NCBI GenBank assembly: GCA_028285035.1
Contig: JANQQF010000185.1
Span: 62,001 to 126,000, forward strand
DNA from: Phycisphaerae bacterium
GTDB lineage: Bacteria > Chloroflexota > Anaerolineae > 4572-78 > J111
Length of the DNA: 64,000 nucleotides
Direction of reading: 5' to 3'
Positions 1 to 7,910 of the stretch are shown piece after piece (within the stretch, counting starts at the first letter, position 1; the number at the start of each line of letters is the position of its first letter). Both the position numbers and the translations under genes were made by a program. Under the pieces are notes generated by a model, which saw nothing but the letters and a program-made list of their open reading frames with translations, was not told the origin of the DNA and searched no databases.

Positions 1-1
1 T

Positions 2-139
2 GCCAAAAGCTACCAACAGGCCGTTGCCTTCAATCTTGAATGGCAAGGGCCAGCTGCCAACGAAGCCAGCCAACTGATTACAACTGAACAATGGGACGCT
101 GCCATCAGCCAATATCGTCAAATCATTGGGCGGCAATAG
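2..139 (+). CDS. C-terminal end of an unknown protein, cut by the window start
   Basis: An open frame runs from the window edge to a TAG at 137-139 and gives 45 residues ending IIGRQ. The Ala- and Gln-rich helical pattern (SYQQAVAFN, then AASQYR-like spacing) is reminiscent of TPR-type repeats, but the piece is too short to assign. It ends 20 nt before the start chosen for the next gene, in the same direction, so the two may be co-transcribed. No function is proposed. Confidence 0.5.
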   Translation, partial: AKSYQQAVAFNLEWQGPAANEASQLITTEQWDAAISQYRQIIGRQ

Positions 140-159
140 GCCATTCATTTGCAATTATT

Positions 160-1143
160 ATGAATCGAACGATCCTGATCAACATTCTAAAAATTATTGT
201 CAGTGTGGCCTTGCTGGCCTTCATCTTCTCACAGATTGACGTTGAAGGCTTTTTCAACTCAATCCGTAATGCCGACTTGCGCTGGTTGTTGGCTGCACTG
301 GGGATGATGTTGATTGGAGTGATGGTTCGTGCCCTGCGCTGGCAAATTCTGCTCAATGCCATCGGTGTTTATGTCTCGCTAGCCGAGCTGACGGCGATCT
401 ATTTCATCGGCTTCTTGTTTAACAATTTACTACCCAGCGGCCTAGGCGGTGATGCCATTCGCATGCTTGAGCTGAAACGGCACGCTAACGAAGGCTCGGA
501 TACGGTGACCAGCGTCATCGTGGATCGATTCTTAGGGCTAGCAGGCTTACAAGCCATCGCCTTGATTGGGCTGGTGATTGATTGGGATGCCGTACCTGTG
601 TCAGTCGCATTTCTGACGATTTTTCTTTTTCTGGCCACCCTAACGGCGGGCACCCTGCTCATTAATCGACCGCTCTATCTCTGGTTGCAAAAATACATCG
701 CCCCCGTTCGTTGGGTCACTGGGTTCAAGGCGATCAGAAAACTATTTGAGTCATTTCAAGGCTATCGTCTGTCAGCTTTGGGACTCTCATTTCTGGTCTC
801 ACTTGTGTTTAATATCACCTTGATTATCATGCATATTTTTATTGGTCTAGCCCTTGGGGTGGAGGCCACATTTATACAATATCTCATCTTTATCCCGATT
901 ACATCAATCGTTCTGCTTGTGCCGCTCGGCTTTGGGGGATTAGGCACGCGTGAGGTCACCTACACCTATTTGTTTGGGCAGGTCGGTGTCCTGGAAAGCA
1001 AGGCCTTGGCGATGTCCCTGCTGGTTTACACCATTGGCAACGTTTGTACGGGCTTGATTGGCGGGGTAATTTACTTAATTCGAGGAACGCAAAATATTGT
1101 CTCAGAGCAAGCCTCAGAACGAAAGGAAAGTGTCAACAATTAA
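160..1143 (+). CDS. Lysylphosphatidylglycerol synthase-type (UPF0104) integral membrane protein
   Basis: Predicted 327-residue polytopic membrane protein of the LPG_synthase_TM / UPF0104 family, whose members include the membrane half of MprF and stand-alone flippase-like proteins near glycosyltransferases. Visible support: a hydrophobic helix at residues 5-23, the family signature NNLLPSGLGGDAIRM at about 88-102, VDRFLGL at about 121-127, and a GFGGLGTREV motif in the C-terminal third. The ATG at 160 is chosen because an upstream start at 91 would overlap the preceding gene by almost 50 nt and add a non-hydrophobic leader. No clear ribosome binding site is seen. The next gene, a GT2 glycosyltransferase, starts 32 nt downstream, which suggests a shared job in lipid-linked glycan or polar-lipid metabolism. 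The substrate is unknown. Confidence 0.85.
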   Translation: MNRTILINILKIIVSVALLAFIFSQIDVEGFFNSIRNADLRWLLAALGMMLIGVMVRALRWQILLNAIGVYVSLAELTAIYFIGFLFNNLLPSGLGGDAIRMLELKRHANEGSDTVTSVIVDRFLGLAGLQAIALIGLVIDWDAVPVSVAFLTIFLFLATLTAGTLLINRPLYLWLQKYIAPVRWVTGFKAIRKLFESFQGYRLSALGLSFLVSLVFNITLIIMHIFIGLALGVEATFIQYLIFIPITSIVLLVPLGFGGLGTREVTYTYLFGQVGVLESKALAMSLLVYTIGNVCTGLIGGVIYLIRGTQNIVSEQASERKESVNN

Positions 1144-1175
1144 CGATCAAACATTGATCGTTTGACCATAGAACT

Positions 1176-2135
1176 ATGGAAAATCCACAACTCAGCATTG
1201 TTTTACCGATTTACAACGAGGTCGAAAGTTTACCTCATTTGTTAGATGAACTCGCCCCCGCTTTGGAAGCGACGGGGCGTACGTTTGAGATTATTTGCGT
1301 TGATGATGGCAGTCGGGATGGTAGCTTTGAGGTGCTTAAGCAACTGCGAGAGCAAGACAGCCGGGTGCGTATTACCCAGTTCCGGCGAAATTTTGGGCAA
1401 ACTGCGGCATTTGCCGCTGGGTTTGATCGCGCCAAAGGGGATGTCATTATCACGATGGATGCCGATTTGCAGAATGATCCGGCAGATATTCCAAAATTGT
1501 TGGCGAAAATTGATGAGGGATATGATGTGGTTAGTGGCTGGCGAGTTGAGCGTTGGAAGGAAGGTTTCTCCAGCTTCCTCACCCGCAAACTACCTTCATT
1601 AACAGCCAACTGGCTGATCTCTACCAGTACTGGCGTTCATCTACACGACTATGGCTGTGCGCTAAAAGCCTATCGGCAAGACGTTGTCAAAAACATCAAC
1701 CTCTACGGCGACCTCCACCGCTTCATTCCCGCCATCGCCAGCTACTTTGGGGTGACCGTGGCCGAGGTACCCGTGAAATATCGCTCTCGCCAATTTGGAC
1801 AAAGCAAGTACGGTCTGGGGCGTATCACCCGCGTTATCCTTGACCTACTCACGGTGCGCTTCCTGCTCAGCTACTCGACCCGGCCCATCCAAATCTTCGG
1901 CACCCTCGGCCTGCTCTCACTGGCCTTAGGTATCATCACTGGTATCTATCTGACCTATCTCAAACTGGTCTACTTTGTGGCCTTAGCCGAACGCCCTCTC
2001 CTACTCCTCGCCATTCTGCTGGTGATGATCGGCGTACAGTTTATCACGATGGGACTACTCGGTGAGTTGGTGGTACGCACCTATCACGAAAGCCAGAACA
2101 AGCCAATCTACAATGTGCGGGAGGAGTTGGGATAG
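1176..2135 (+). CDS. Family 2 glycosyltransferase with two C-terminal membrane helices (GtrB/DPMS type)
   Basis: A 319-residue GT2 enzyme, GT-A fold, of the type that transfers a sugar from a nucleotide donor to a polyprenyl phosphate. Seen directly: VLPIYNEVESLP at about 9-20, the donor-binding CVDDGSRDGS at 41-50, the metal-binding DAD within MDADLQNDP at 94-102, and two long hydrophobic helices at about 232-258 and 268-297, as in GtrB, ArnC and bacterial dolichyl-phosphate mannose synthase-like proteins. Length fits the family. It follows the UPF0104 gene by 32 nt on the same strand. The sugar donor cannot be read from the sequence. Confidence 0.9.
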   Translation: MENPQLSIVLPIYNEVESLPHLLDELAPALEATGRTFEIICVDDGSRDGSFEVLKQLREQDSRVRITQFRRNFGQTAAFAAGFDRAKGDVIITMDADLQNDPADIPKLLAKIDEGYDVVSGWRVERWKEGFSSFLTRKLPSLTANWLISTSTGVHLHDYGCALKAYRQDVVKNINLYGDLHRFIPAIASYFGVTVAEVPVKYRSRQFGQSKYGLGRITRVILDLLTVRFLLSYSTRPIQIFGTLGLLSLALGIITGIYLTYLKLVYFVALAERPLLLLAILLVMIGVQFITMGLLGELVVRTYHESQNKPIYNVREELG

Positions 2136-2144
2136 TCAACTTCT

Positions 2145-3221
2145 CTAACTCTGCTCAGTCAACTCATCTAAAAAGCCATCAAAAATAGGTGAGAACAGCA
2201 AAATCTTGTTATCATCATCTTTGACAATCACCCCTTTAGCAATCAAATTGCTCAAAACCTGAGGGGATTGGGGCATCATATCAGCTTGCTTTATTTTGAC
2301 CAAAGTATCCTGATCTTGCGTTTCAAGGCTATTCCAAATTTTGCGGCACTCGCCCGCTACGGAGTCAAAGCCGAGCAACTGTTCAATTTGGGCTTGCTCA
2401 CTGCGAGGTAAGCCCCGCTTGAGCCACACTTTGAACATCGCACCAATCAAGCCTGCATGCCCACCGCTGATGTGTACGACCATCTCAACTTGCTGTTCAG
2501 TTAGCTGCACCTCATATCGCTTGGATAATTCCGAAATCACAAATTTCGCATCAGTTGATGTATGGGGCTTGATGCCCAAAAGATTTGAGGCCAGTAATTC
2601 GTACAGGGGTTCACCCTGGTCGAAAAAGCCCTCACGGATGGCAATTGGGCTGCGATGGGCCGCCATTACATAACTCAGGTGATACTTGAACTCATCTCGC
2701 AACCATCGCAAATTCTTAAAGAATTGATAATCCAGGCCCCGTACGATTGGCTCAAATTCATCAAACAAAATCACAATACGCAAATTTTCAACCTGGTTAA
2801 ATAGGTGACGTAACGCCGTCTCAAGGTGACGTTGTGATAAAGTACGGTTCTCAGACAACACGACTTTTTCGTGCAAATTATGCAAGAGTTGGATTGATGC
2901 CCCTCCCACCCGATTATCATCAGCCCACTTTAACAGGCTGTAGAGAATCAACTCATACAAAGAGGTGGCTGAAAGCTCTCCTGCCAGACCATTTGTATCG
3001 GCCCAAATCACAGCAACCGTTTGATCTTCCGACAGATATTGCGCATGCGTTTCCGGATGCCAGAGGCAACGAAACAGGTTTGATTTACCAATCCCGCTGA
3101 TACCAACGAGATAGCAGGACTCACCTCTAGCTATCAGATTCATAATGTCGGTAATGATTTCTTCTCGATAGTTTGGGGGGAATTTACGCGCTGTTCGCGC
3201 TTGAAATGATGGCTGGCTCAT
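2145..3221 (-). CDS. P-loop ATPase, shorter paralogue of the next upstream gene
   Basis: A 358-residue AAA/STAND-like ATPase. Walker A is GISGIGKS at 40-47 and Walker B is IVILFDEFE at about 149-157. A sensor-like segment (VMAAHR) follows, then a helical region containing HISGGHAGLIGAMF, and a C-terminal region that ends like a winged helix (LIAKGVIV, then LLFSPIFDGFL). It aligns by eye over its full length with the neighbour at 3239-4606 but lacks that protein's C-terminal OmpR-type DNA-binding domain. GAGGAGAGG sits just upstream of the ATG. The start lies 17 nt after the neighbour's stop, so the two form an operon. Function is unknown; a partner or antagonist of the DNA-binding paralogue is possible. 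Confidence 0.75.
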   Translation of the reverse strand: MSQPSFQARTARKFPPNYREEIITDIMNLIARGESCYLVGISGIGKSNLFRCLWHPETHAQYLSEDQTVAVIWADTNGLAGELSATSLYELILYSLLKWADDNRVGGASIQLLHNLHEKVVLSENRTLSQRHLETALRHLFNQVENLRIVILFDEFEPIVRGLDYQFFKNLRWLRDEFKYHLSYVMAAHRSPIAIREGFFDQGEPLYELLASNLLGIKPHTSTDAKFVISELSKRYEVQLTEQQVEMVVHISGGHAGLIGAMFKVWLKRGLPRSEQAQIEQLLGFDSVAGECRKIWNSLETQDQDTLVKIKQADMMPQSPQVLSNLIAKGVIVKDDDNKILLFSPIFDGFLDELTEQS

Positions 3222-3238
3222 CGTACACCTCTCCTCAT

Positions 3239-4606
3239 TTATTCAATCACAAGCTTAAACCCTAAACCTCGCACAGTTTTCAAATAGTGCGGCTTTTGTG
3301 GATTTGGCTCGATCTTTTTTCGTAAATTTTTCACTATATCCGACAGACGTGGATCTTCATAAGGGCGGCTCATCAAGGTGTGATCCTCATCAGGGTAGAG
3401 ATGCTGCAGGATTTCTATCCGTTTAAAGGTTTGACTAGGTGCGTTATATAAAAGTTCGAGAAGTTTTGTTTGGAGTGGGGTTAGTAAAATTTCCGTGCCC
3501 TCAACTATACAAATTTGATTTGCTTGGTCAAATTTGAAGCGGGTTTGGGCTGAATCTGTCGTACTTTTTTGTTGAACAAAATCGGCAAATAGCGCAGCAA
3601 ACAAAGTAAATCCTTCCTCCGTCTGTTGAATAAGCCCCTTATTGATAAGTTCCTGAAAGATACTATTTTGATTATCATCAAATTTGGTTGTGGAAAACCA
3701 ATCTTGGCTCAAAAATTGCCTTTCATGTTCTGATAGGCTATCCCAGATTTTTTGACATTCGACTCTAACATCGGTATCAGCAAAAAAAGTCTGATCATCA
3801 ATCTGCACTTGCTGATCTCTTTGCGCTAATATTCCCTTAAATACCACGCGTAGCAACCCACCCTGTCCGCCTGATAGTTCATAGGCAATTTTAGTGTGTC
3901 GCGGCAACCAGGTCACGTTCTCACGCTGGCTCAACCGAGTCAACATCAGTTCGGCTCCCTCGAAATTGTAAGGCGTAAGGTAGAGTACATTCTTCTGGAA
4001 TAACTCAACAAAAGCCTCGATTTCTGGGGTGGAAGAGCGAAGGATGGGCAGATGTTGACGTAAAAAGAGGGTGTAAATCAGGTTATATTTATTTTTATCC
4101 CGCAAGGAACGCAAATTTGCAAATAAACGAGGGTCAAGCTCCTGAAAGAGCATATCAAACTCATCAAACAATAAAACAACCTTAAAGTCGTGAACTTGGC
4201 ACAGCCACCGAATCGCTTCTTCAAAGCAGCGTTGGGCGTGTATATCTCGATCTTGCTCCATCAGACGCCGATGTAATTGGTCAACTTGCTCGATAATGTC
4301 GGTTGAAAGATGGGCCGCCTGGCAATTAACCCACAATCGATACAGTAACAATTCGAAAAAGTGCCAAGTATCAACAACGGTCAAATCATTACTATCGACC
4401 CAAGTGATCAAAATCTGCGAAGCTTGATCAGAAAAATGCCGTTGCTGGACATCAGCTTGCTGAAGATATTGGACGACATTGGATTTGCCCACACTTGCCA
4501 CCCCAAGCACCACCATCGACTCGCCAGCTTGAATCAGACGGATCAACTTATCCATAAAATGGTATCTAAATTGAAGGGGGAGTGGCATTGTACGCGTACG
4601 AACCAT
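3239..4606 (-). CDS. P-loop ATPase fused to an OmpR-type winged-helix DNA-binding domain
   Basis: A 455-residue predicted ATP-dependent transcription regulator. Walker A is GVASVGKSN at 35-43 and Walker B is KVVLLFDEFD at about 142-151. The helical middle region has a LSGGQGGLLRVVF motif matching the downstream paralogue. The last 100 residues carry a Trans_reg_C winged helix: a short beta strand region, LTPLQTKLLELLYN, SDIVKNLRKKIEP and a terminal YLKTVRGLGFKL. Such tails bind DNA in OmpR/PhoB response regulators, but there is no receiver domain, so nucleotide state or a partner may be the input. First gene of a two-gene operon, divergent from an SPFH-like gene across about 150 nt. Internal Met7 and Met18 are alternative starts. 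Confidence 0.8.
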   Translation of the reverse strand: MVRTRTMPLPLQFRYHFMDKLIRLIQAGESMVVLGVASVGKSNVVQYLQQADVQQRHFSDQASQILITWVDSNDLTVVDTWHFFELLLYRLWVNCQAAHLSTDIIEQVDQLHRRLMEQDRDIHAQRCFEEAIRWLCQVHDFKVVLLFDEFDMLFQELDPRLFANLRSLRDKNKYNLIYTLFLRQHLPILRSSTPEIEAFVELFQKNVLYLTPYNFEGAELMLTRLSQRENVTWLPRHTKIAYELSGGQGGLLRVVFKGILAQRDQQVQIDDQTFFADTDVRVECQKIWDSLSEHERQFLSQDWFSTTKFDDNQNSIFQELINKGLIQQTEEGFTLFAALFADFVQQKSTTDSAQTRFKFDQANQICIVEGTEILLTPLQTKLLELLYNAPSQTFKRIEILQHLYPDEDHTLMSRPYEDPRLSDIVKNLRKKIEPNPQKPHYLKTVRGLGFKLVIE

Positions 4607-4759
4607 AAAAGTTTCCTTAAGGTTAATCGGTATTATATTACTGAGGCCTAAAATCTTAAAATCCTATCACTTTCTCTCGAAAATCTCTAAATTAATTTCT
4701 TCAAGATTTGGTATCATTCGATTATAAAAGAAATGGCTAAATTTAATGGGAGAACAATG

Positions 4760-5542
4760 ATGACATCAACAGACAGCAACAAAAAACCTTTGTCCGTCAA
4801 AATAATGGAAACATTTGGCTATCGCCACGTGCCAAACTTCACCTTACAAGTCATTAACCGAAACGGACGTTATCATCGTGCTGTTGATAACACCTTTGTT
4901 CGAGCTTGGTCACCATTTGAAAGTCTGGGTCGTCAGGTCAAAATCGGTTTGCGTGTGGTTGATCGCACATTTGAAAATGTAATGAGCCGAGACGGCGTAC
5001 CACACACGGTCCATATCACCGCTCGTTTGCTATTTGATTTACGTGCTGCTAATCTAAATTTTGCCAAAGCGATTGCTGATAAAGGTGAAGCAATTATTGA
5101 TGGAAAAGCAACCAGTCTAATGGATTTAGCCTTACGACGGGAGCTATCAGCCATCGACTCAGCTCAAATTTTGCAAACCGGCATCATTGACAAATTGGAG
5201 CAAGCGCTTCGCAAACGATTAAATAGTTTGAACCATATGGGAACCACTGTATTAGCTAGCGAAGACGGTCTCGTCATCAGCGAAATCCTGCCCCCAAAAC
5301 GCGTTCAGGATAATCGCAATGAAGCAACAAACATTCATGAAACAATTGATAAGTTGATGCAGTTTGACAACGATGAGGTTAAAAAAGCCCTCGTTGCTCA
5401 CTTTTTACGAGATATGGGCGATCAACGACCGATATTTAAGGGACTAAATGTTTCGGATGATTTACTGCCAAATGCTCAGGGAACTTTGGACGATGCATTC
5501 CGTGTTTTACGTCAACCAACGGGACGAATTTACGATAATTAG
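4760..5542 (+). CDS. Band-7/SPFH-like protein without a membrane anchor (tentative)
   Basis: About 260 residues. The arrangement resembles the SPFH (Band 7, stomatin/prohibitin) fold: a beta-rich start (VPNFTLQVINRNGRY), a segment like the family's KDGVPVTVDV stretch (SRDGVPHTVHITARLLF), then helices with LRRELSAIDSAQIL, LEQALRKRLNSL and MGTTVLASEDGLVISEILPP. SPFH proteins usually assemble into rings next to membranes, yet no transmembrane segment is visible here. GGGAG at 4748-4752 favours ATG 4760 (7-nt spacing) or 4757; ATG 4733 is also open. It is divergent from the ATPase operon and followed by another unknown gene. The assignment rests on pattern similarity only. Confidence 0.5.
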   Translation: MTSTDSNKKPLSVKIMETFGYRHVPNFTLQVINRNGRYHRAVDNTFVRAWSPFESLGRQVKIGLRVVDRTFENVMSRDGVPHTVHITARLLFDLRAANLNFAKAIADKGEAIIDGKATSLMDLALRRELSAIDSAQILQTGIIDKLEQALRKRLNSLNHMGTTVLASEDGLVISEILPPKRVQDNRNEATNIHETIDKLMQFDNDEVKKALVAHFLRDMGDQRPIFKGLNVSDDLLPNAQGTLDDAFRVLRQPTGRIYDN

Positions 5543-5609
5543 TAAGAGTATATGAAGTTTGTCGGGTTCTTAGGGTTTATACCGTTTTAGATGACAGAAG
5601 GAGATGTGT

Positions 5610-6257
5610 ATGTTGTACAATCCAAATCAAAAATTCGATGGTTTTTCACATTTATTTGATGCGCAGGACTTACATTTAATTCTTAAGAGTCGAGTCGACT
5701 GTTTACGGGCAGGATTTGCCGTCACCGATCCGATCGTACAGACACTTGATGAAATTCGCCAGACGTACGTTAAAAAGGTCGGGATAAGCACCTACATTCA
5801 AGAGATGATTCGAAAACGAAACAAATTCAACAGAAACTTAAACGAGGTAGAGGGCGGTAATCCAGAACAGCTTGACAATCAGCCTGAAATCGAGTTTGAT
5901 TTTTCTGACACAGCCACCATTCAGTTGCTTCTGGAGAAACGAGTTTCTTATCTCAAAATGGATATGGCCATCCGCCCCTTTGATTTGAATGCCTTTGATA
6001 ACGCCCGAAGGACATACATCGACAAGGTTGGAATTTCACAGTATCTTACACAAATGCTAGGCAGCCTGGGTGACATTCCATCTGCTGAATGTAAATTCTT
6101 CTTGGGCACAGCCACAGAGCGACAGGTGGAATTCTCAGAAGACACAAGCCTGCCCCTACAACAATTATTGCAAAAATATTTTCACCAACGTCAGTTATAT
6201 CTAAAGATTACGATCCCTCAGAAAAATACAGCGCAACGGCAGATTCGCTACATTTAA
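5610..6257 (+). CDS. Unknown protein with an internal duplication
   Basis: A 215-residue soluble protein that I do not recognise. It contains two similar segments: one with LILKSRVDCLRAGFAV followed by TYVKKVGISTYIQEMI, and one with LLLEKRVSYLKMDMAI followed by TYIDKVGISQYLTQML, so it arose by internal duplication; a third, weaker start (LQQLLQKYFHQRQLYLKITI) appears at the C-terminus. The ATG at 5610 is preferred over 5604 because AGAAGGAG at 5596-5603 abuts the earlier ATG but lies 6 nt from the later one. It follows the SPFH-like gene by 67 nt and ends before a strong terminator, so these two probably form the unit divergent from the ATPase operon. Confidence 0.6.
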   Translation: MLYNPNQKFDGFSHLFDAQDLHLILKSRVDCLRAGFAVTDPIVQTLDEIRQTYVKKVGISTYIQEMIRKRNKFNRNLNEVEGGNPEQLDNQPEIEFDFSDTATIQLLLEKRVSYLKMDMAIRPFDLNAFDNARRTYIDKVGISQYLTQMLGSLGDIPSAECKFFLGTATERQVEFSEDTSLPLQQLLQKYFHQRQLYLKITIPQKNTAQRQIRYI

Positions 6258-6271
6258 ATAAATCAGGAAAT

Positions 6272-6309
6272 AAAAAAGCGCCGTCACTATAAAAAGACGG
6301 CGCTTTTTT
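6272..6309. terminator. Bidirectional intrinsic terminator
   Basis: Inverted repeat AAAAAAGCGCCGTC (6272-6285) and GACGGCGCTTTTTT (6296-6309) with a 10-nt loop. The A-tract and T-tract allow termination in both directions. It separates the converging genes ending at 6257 (+) and 6326 (-). Confidence 0.9.
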
Positions 6310-6325
6310 TGGATACAAACTCAGG

Positions 6326-7705
6326 CTATTTTACCCCAACCAATTCGACTTCAAAGATTAGCGTCGCATTCGGCGGAATAACGTTACCCGCACCTTGGGC
6401 ACCGTAACCCAAATCAGCCGGGATGACCAACTGACGTTTGCCACCCACATTCATCGAGAGAACACCCTCGTCCCAGCCAGGGATAACCCCACCCACCCCG
6501 ATGGGGAAGTCGATGGGCTGACCACGCAGAAAAGAGCTATCAAACATCGTGCCATCTTCAAGCCAGCCCGTGTAATGGACCGAAACCGTTTGCCCCGCTT
6601 CTGGGGAAGGGCCATCACCCACTTCAAAATCGTGGTACATCAAGCCAGAGTCGGTGGTCGTGTAATCTGCCTCAGCCACCTCGGTTGGAGCTTCTGGCGG
6701 CGCTGGTAATACGTCAACCAACTCGACTTCAAAGATTAGCGTTGCATTTGGCGGAATAGCCCCTTGGCCAGCCCCACGTTCTCCATAAGCCAGCTCAGAG
6801 GGAATGACCAATTGGCGTTTGCCTCCCACGCTCATCGAAAGAACGCCTTCATCCCAGCCAGGGATAACATTCCCCTGACCGACTGGGAAATTGATGGGTT
6901 CACCCCGCAGCAGGGAGCTATCAAACATCGTGCCATCTTCTAGCCAGCCCGTGTAATGGACCGAAACCGTTTGCCCCGCTTCTGGGGAAGGGCCATCACC
7001 CACTTCAAAATCGTGGTACATCAAACCAGAATCAGTAGTCGTGTAGTCTTCTTCAGCTACTTCGGTTGGCGCCTTTGGTGGTGGTGGTGGAGGGGGTGGT
7101 CCTGGGGTAAAGCTAAGCAATTCCACCTCAAAAATCAATGTGGCGTCGGGGGGAATGACAGCACCAGATCCACGCGATCCATAGCCAAGCTCAGAGGGAA
7201 TAATAAATCTTGCCTTACCACCTTCTCGCATCAGAGCAATTCCCTCATCCCAACCTGCAATCACCTGTCTCCAGCCTAAAGGAAACTCAAAGGGCTGACC
7301 ACGATCAAGCGAGCTATCAAATTTGGTGCCATCTTCTAAGGTACCGGTGTAATGGACCTGGACAATCGCGCCAGGCTCAGGTCGTTCACCTGTACCTTCT
7401 TCAATAATGACATACTGTAAACCGCTTTCTGTTGTAATAATTTCCTCATCTCCTTGTACGGCTTGACTTTCAGTGTCAGCTTCGGTGTCACCCTCTTCTT
7501 CTGCAACAGGCTCAGGTGTATCTGTTGGGGGAACCTCGGTAGGTGCTTCAGTTGGAGCAGCTTCCTCAACAACTTCTTCAGTTGCTTCAGCGACAACCTC
7601 TTCAGCGGCTGGCTCACTATTTCCTTCAGGCTCAGCCGGAGCAGCGGTGCCACAGGCCGTTAAAAACAGAAGTAATATCAACAAAAAATATACTCGCAAA
7701 ATCAT
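6326..7705 (-). CDS. Lipoprotein with three FKBP-type peptidyl-prolyl isomerase domains
   Basis: A 459-residue exported lipoprotein, predicted to catalyse cis-trans isomerisation of X-Pro bonds outside the cytoplasmic membrane. Residues 1-17 form a signal peptide ending in the lipobox LTAC (Cys18). An acidic Glu/Ala/Pro/Thr-rich linker runs to about residue 85. Three FKBP_C domains follow at about 90-197, 220-333 and 345-459, each with VxVHYTGxLEDGTxFDSS, VIxGWDEG and [14 protein letters not shown] run of about nine prolines separates domains 1 and 2. Domains 2 and 3 are nearly identical at DNA level over long stretches, pointing to a recent internal duplication. Bacterial FKBPs usually have one such domain. 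Confidence 0.92.
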   Translation of the reverse strand: MILRVYFLLILLLFLTACGTAAPAEPEGNSEPAAEEVVAEATEEVVEEAAPTEAPTEVPPTDTPEPVAEEEGDTEADTESQAVQGDEEIITTESGLQYVIIEEGTGERPEPGAIVQVHYTGTLEDGTKFDSSLDRGQPFEFPLGWRQVIAGWDEGIALMREGGKARFIIPSELGYGSRGSGAVIPPDATLIFEVELLSFTPGPPPPPPPPKAPTEVAEEDYTTTDSGLMYHDFEVGDGPSPEAGQTVSVHYTGWLEDGTMFDSSLLRGEPINFPVGQGNVIPGWDEGVLSMSVGGKRQLVIPSELAYGERGAGQGAIPPNATLIFEVELVDVLPAPPEAPTEVAEADYTTTDSGLMYHDFEVGDGPSPEAGQTVSVHYTGWLEDGTMFDSSFLRGQPIDFPIGVGGVIPGWDEGVLSMNVGGKRQLVIPADLGYGAQGAGNVIPPNATLIFEVELVGVK

Positions 7706-7740
7706 CTCCTTAATTTACTTAATTTAATCCCAAATAAAAA

Positions 7741-7776
7741 TGGCAAACAGTACCCAGAACGACTGACTGTTTACCA
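7741..7776. other. Imperfect hairpin upstream of the FKBP lipoprotein gene
   Basis: TGGCAAACAGT (7741-7751) pairs with ACTGTTTACCA (7766-7776) with one mismatch and a 14-nt loop. It lies in the non-coding stretch between the divergent lipoprotein and GT39-like genes. It could be an operator or a leader hairpin; no T-tract follows on the plus strand. Confidence 0.3.
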
Positions 7777-7910
7777 TTCCTTAAAAACGTCACACATCAT
7801 AACCGAAAGTTTCTAAATATCCAAAGGGCATCCATCTAAATATAGCTAAAAATGGCCAAATATGGTGTAAGGCAGACCACATCAGCACCCGCGCAATTGC
7901 AATCCCAGAG

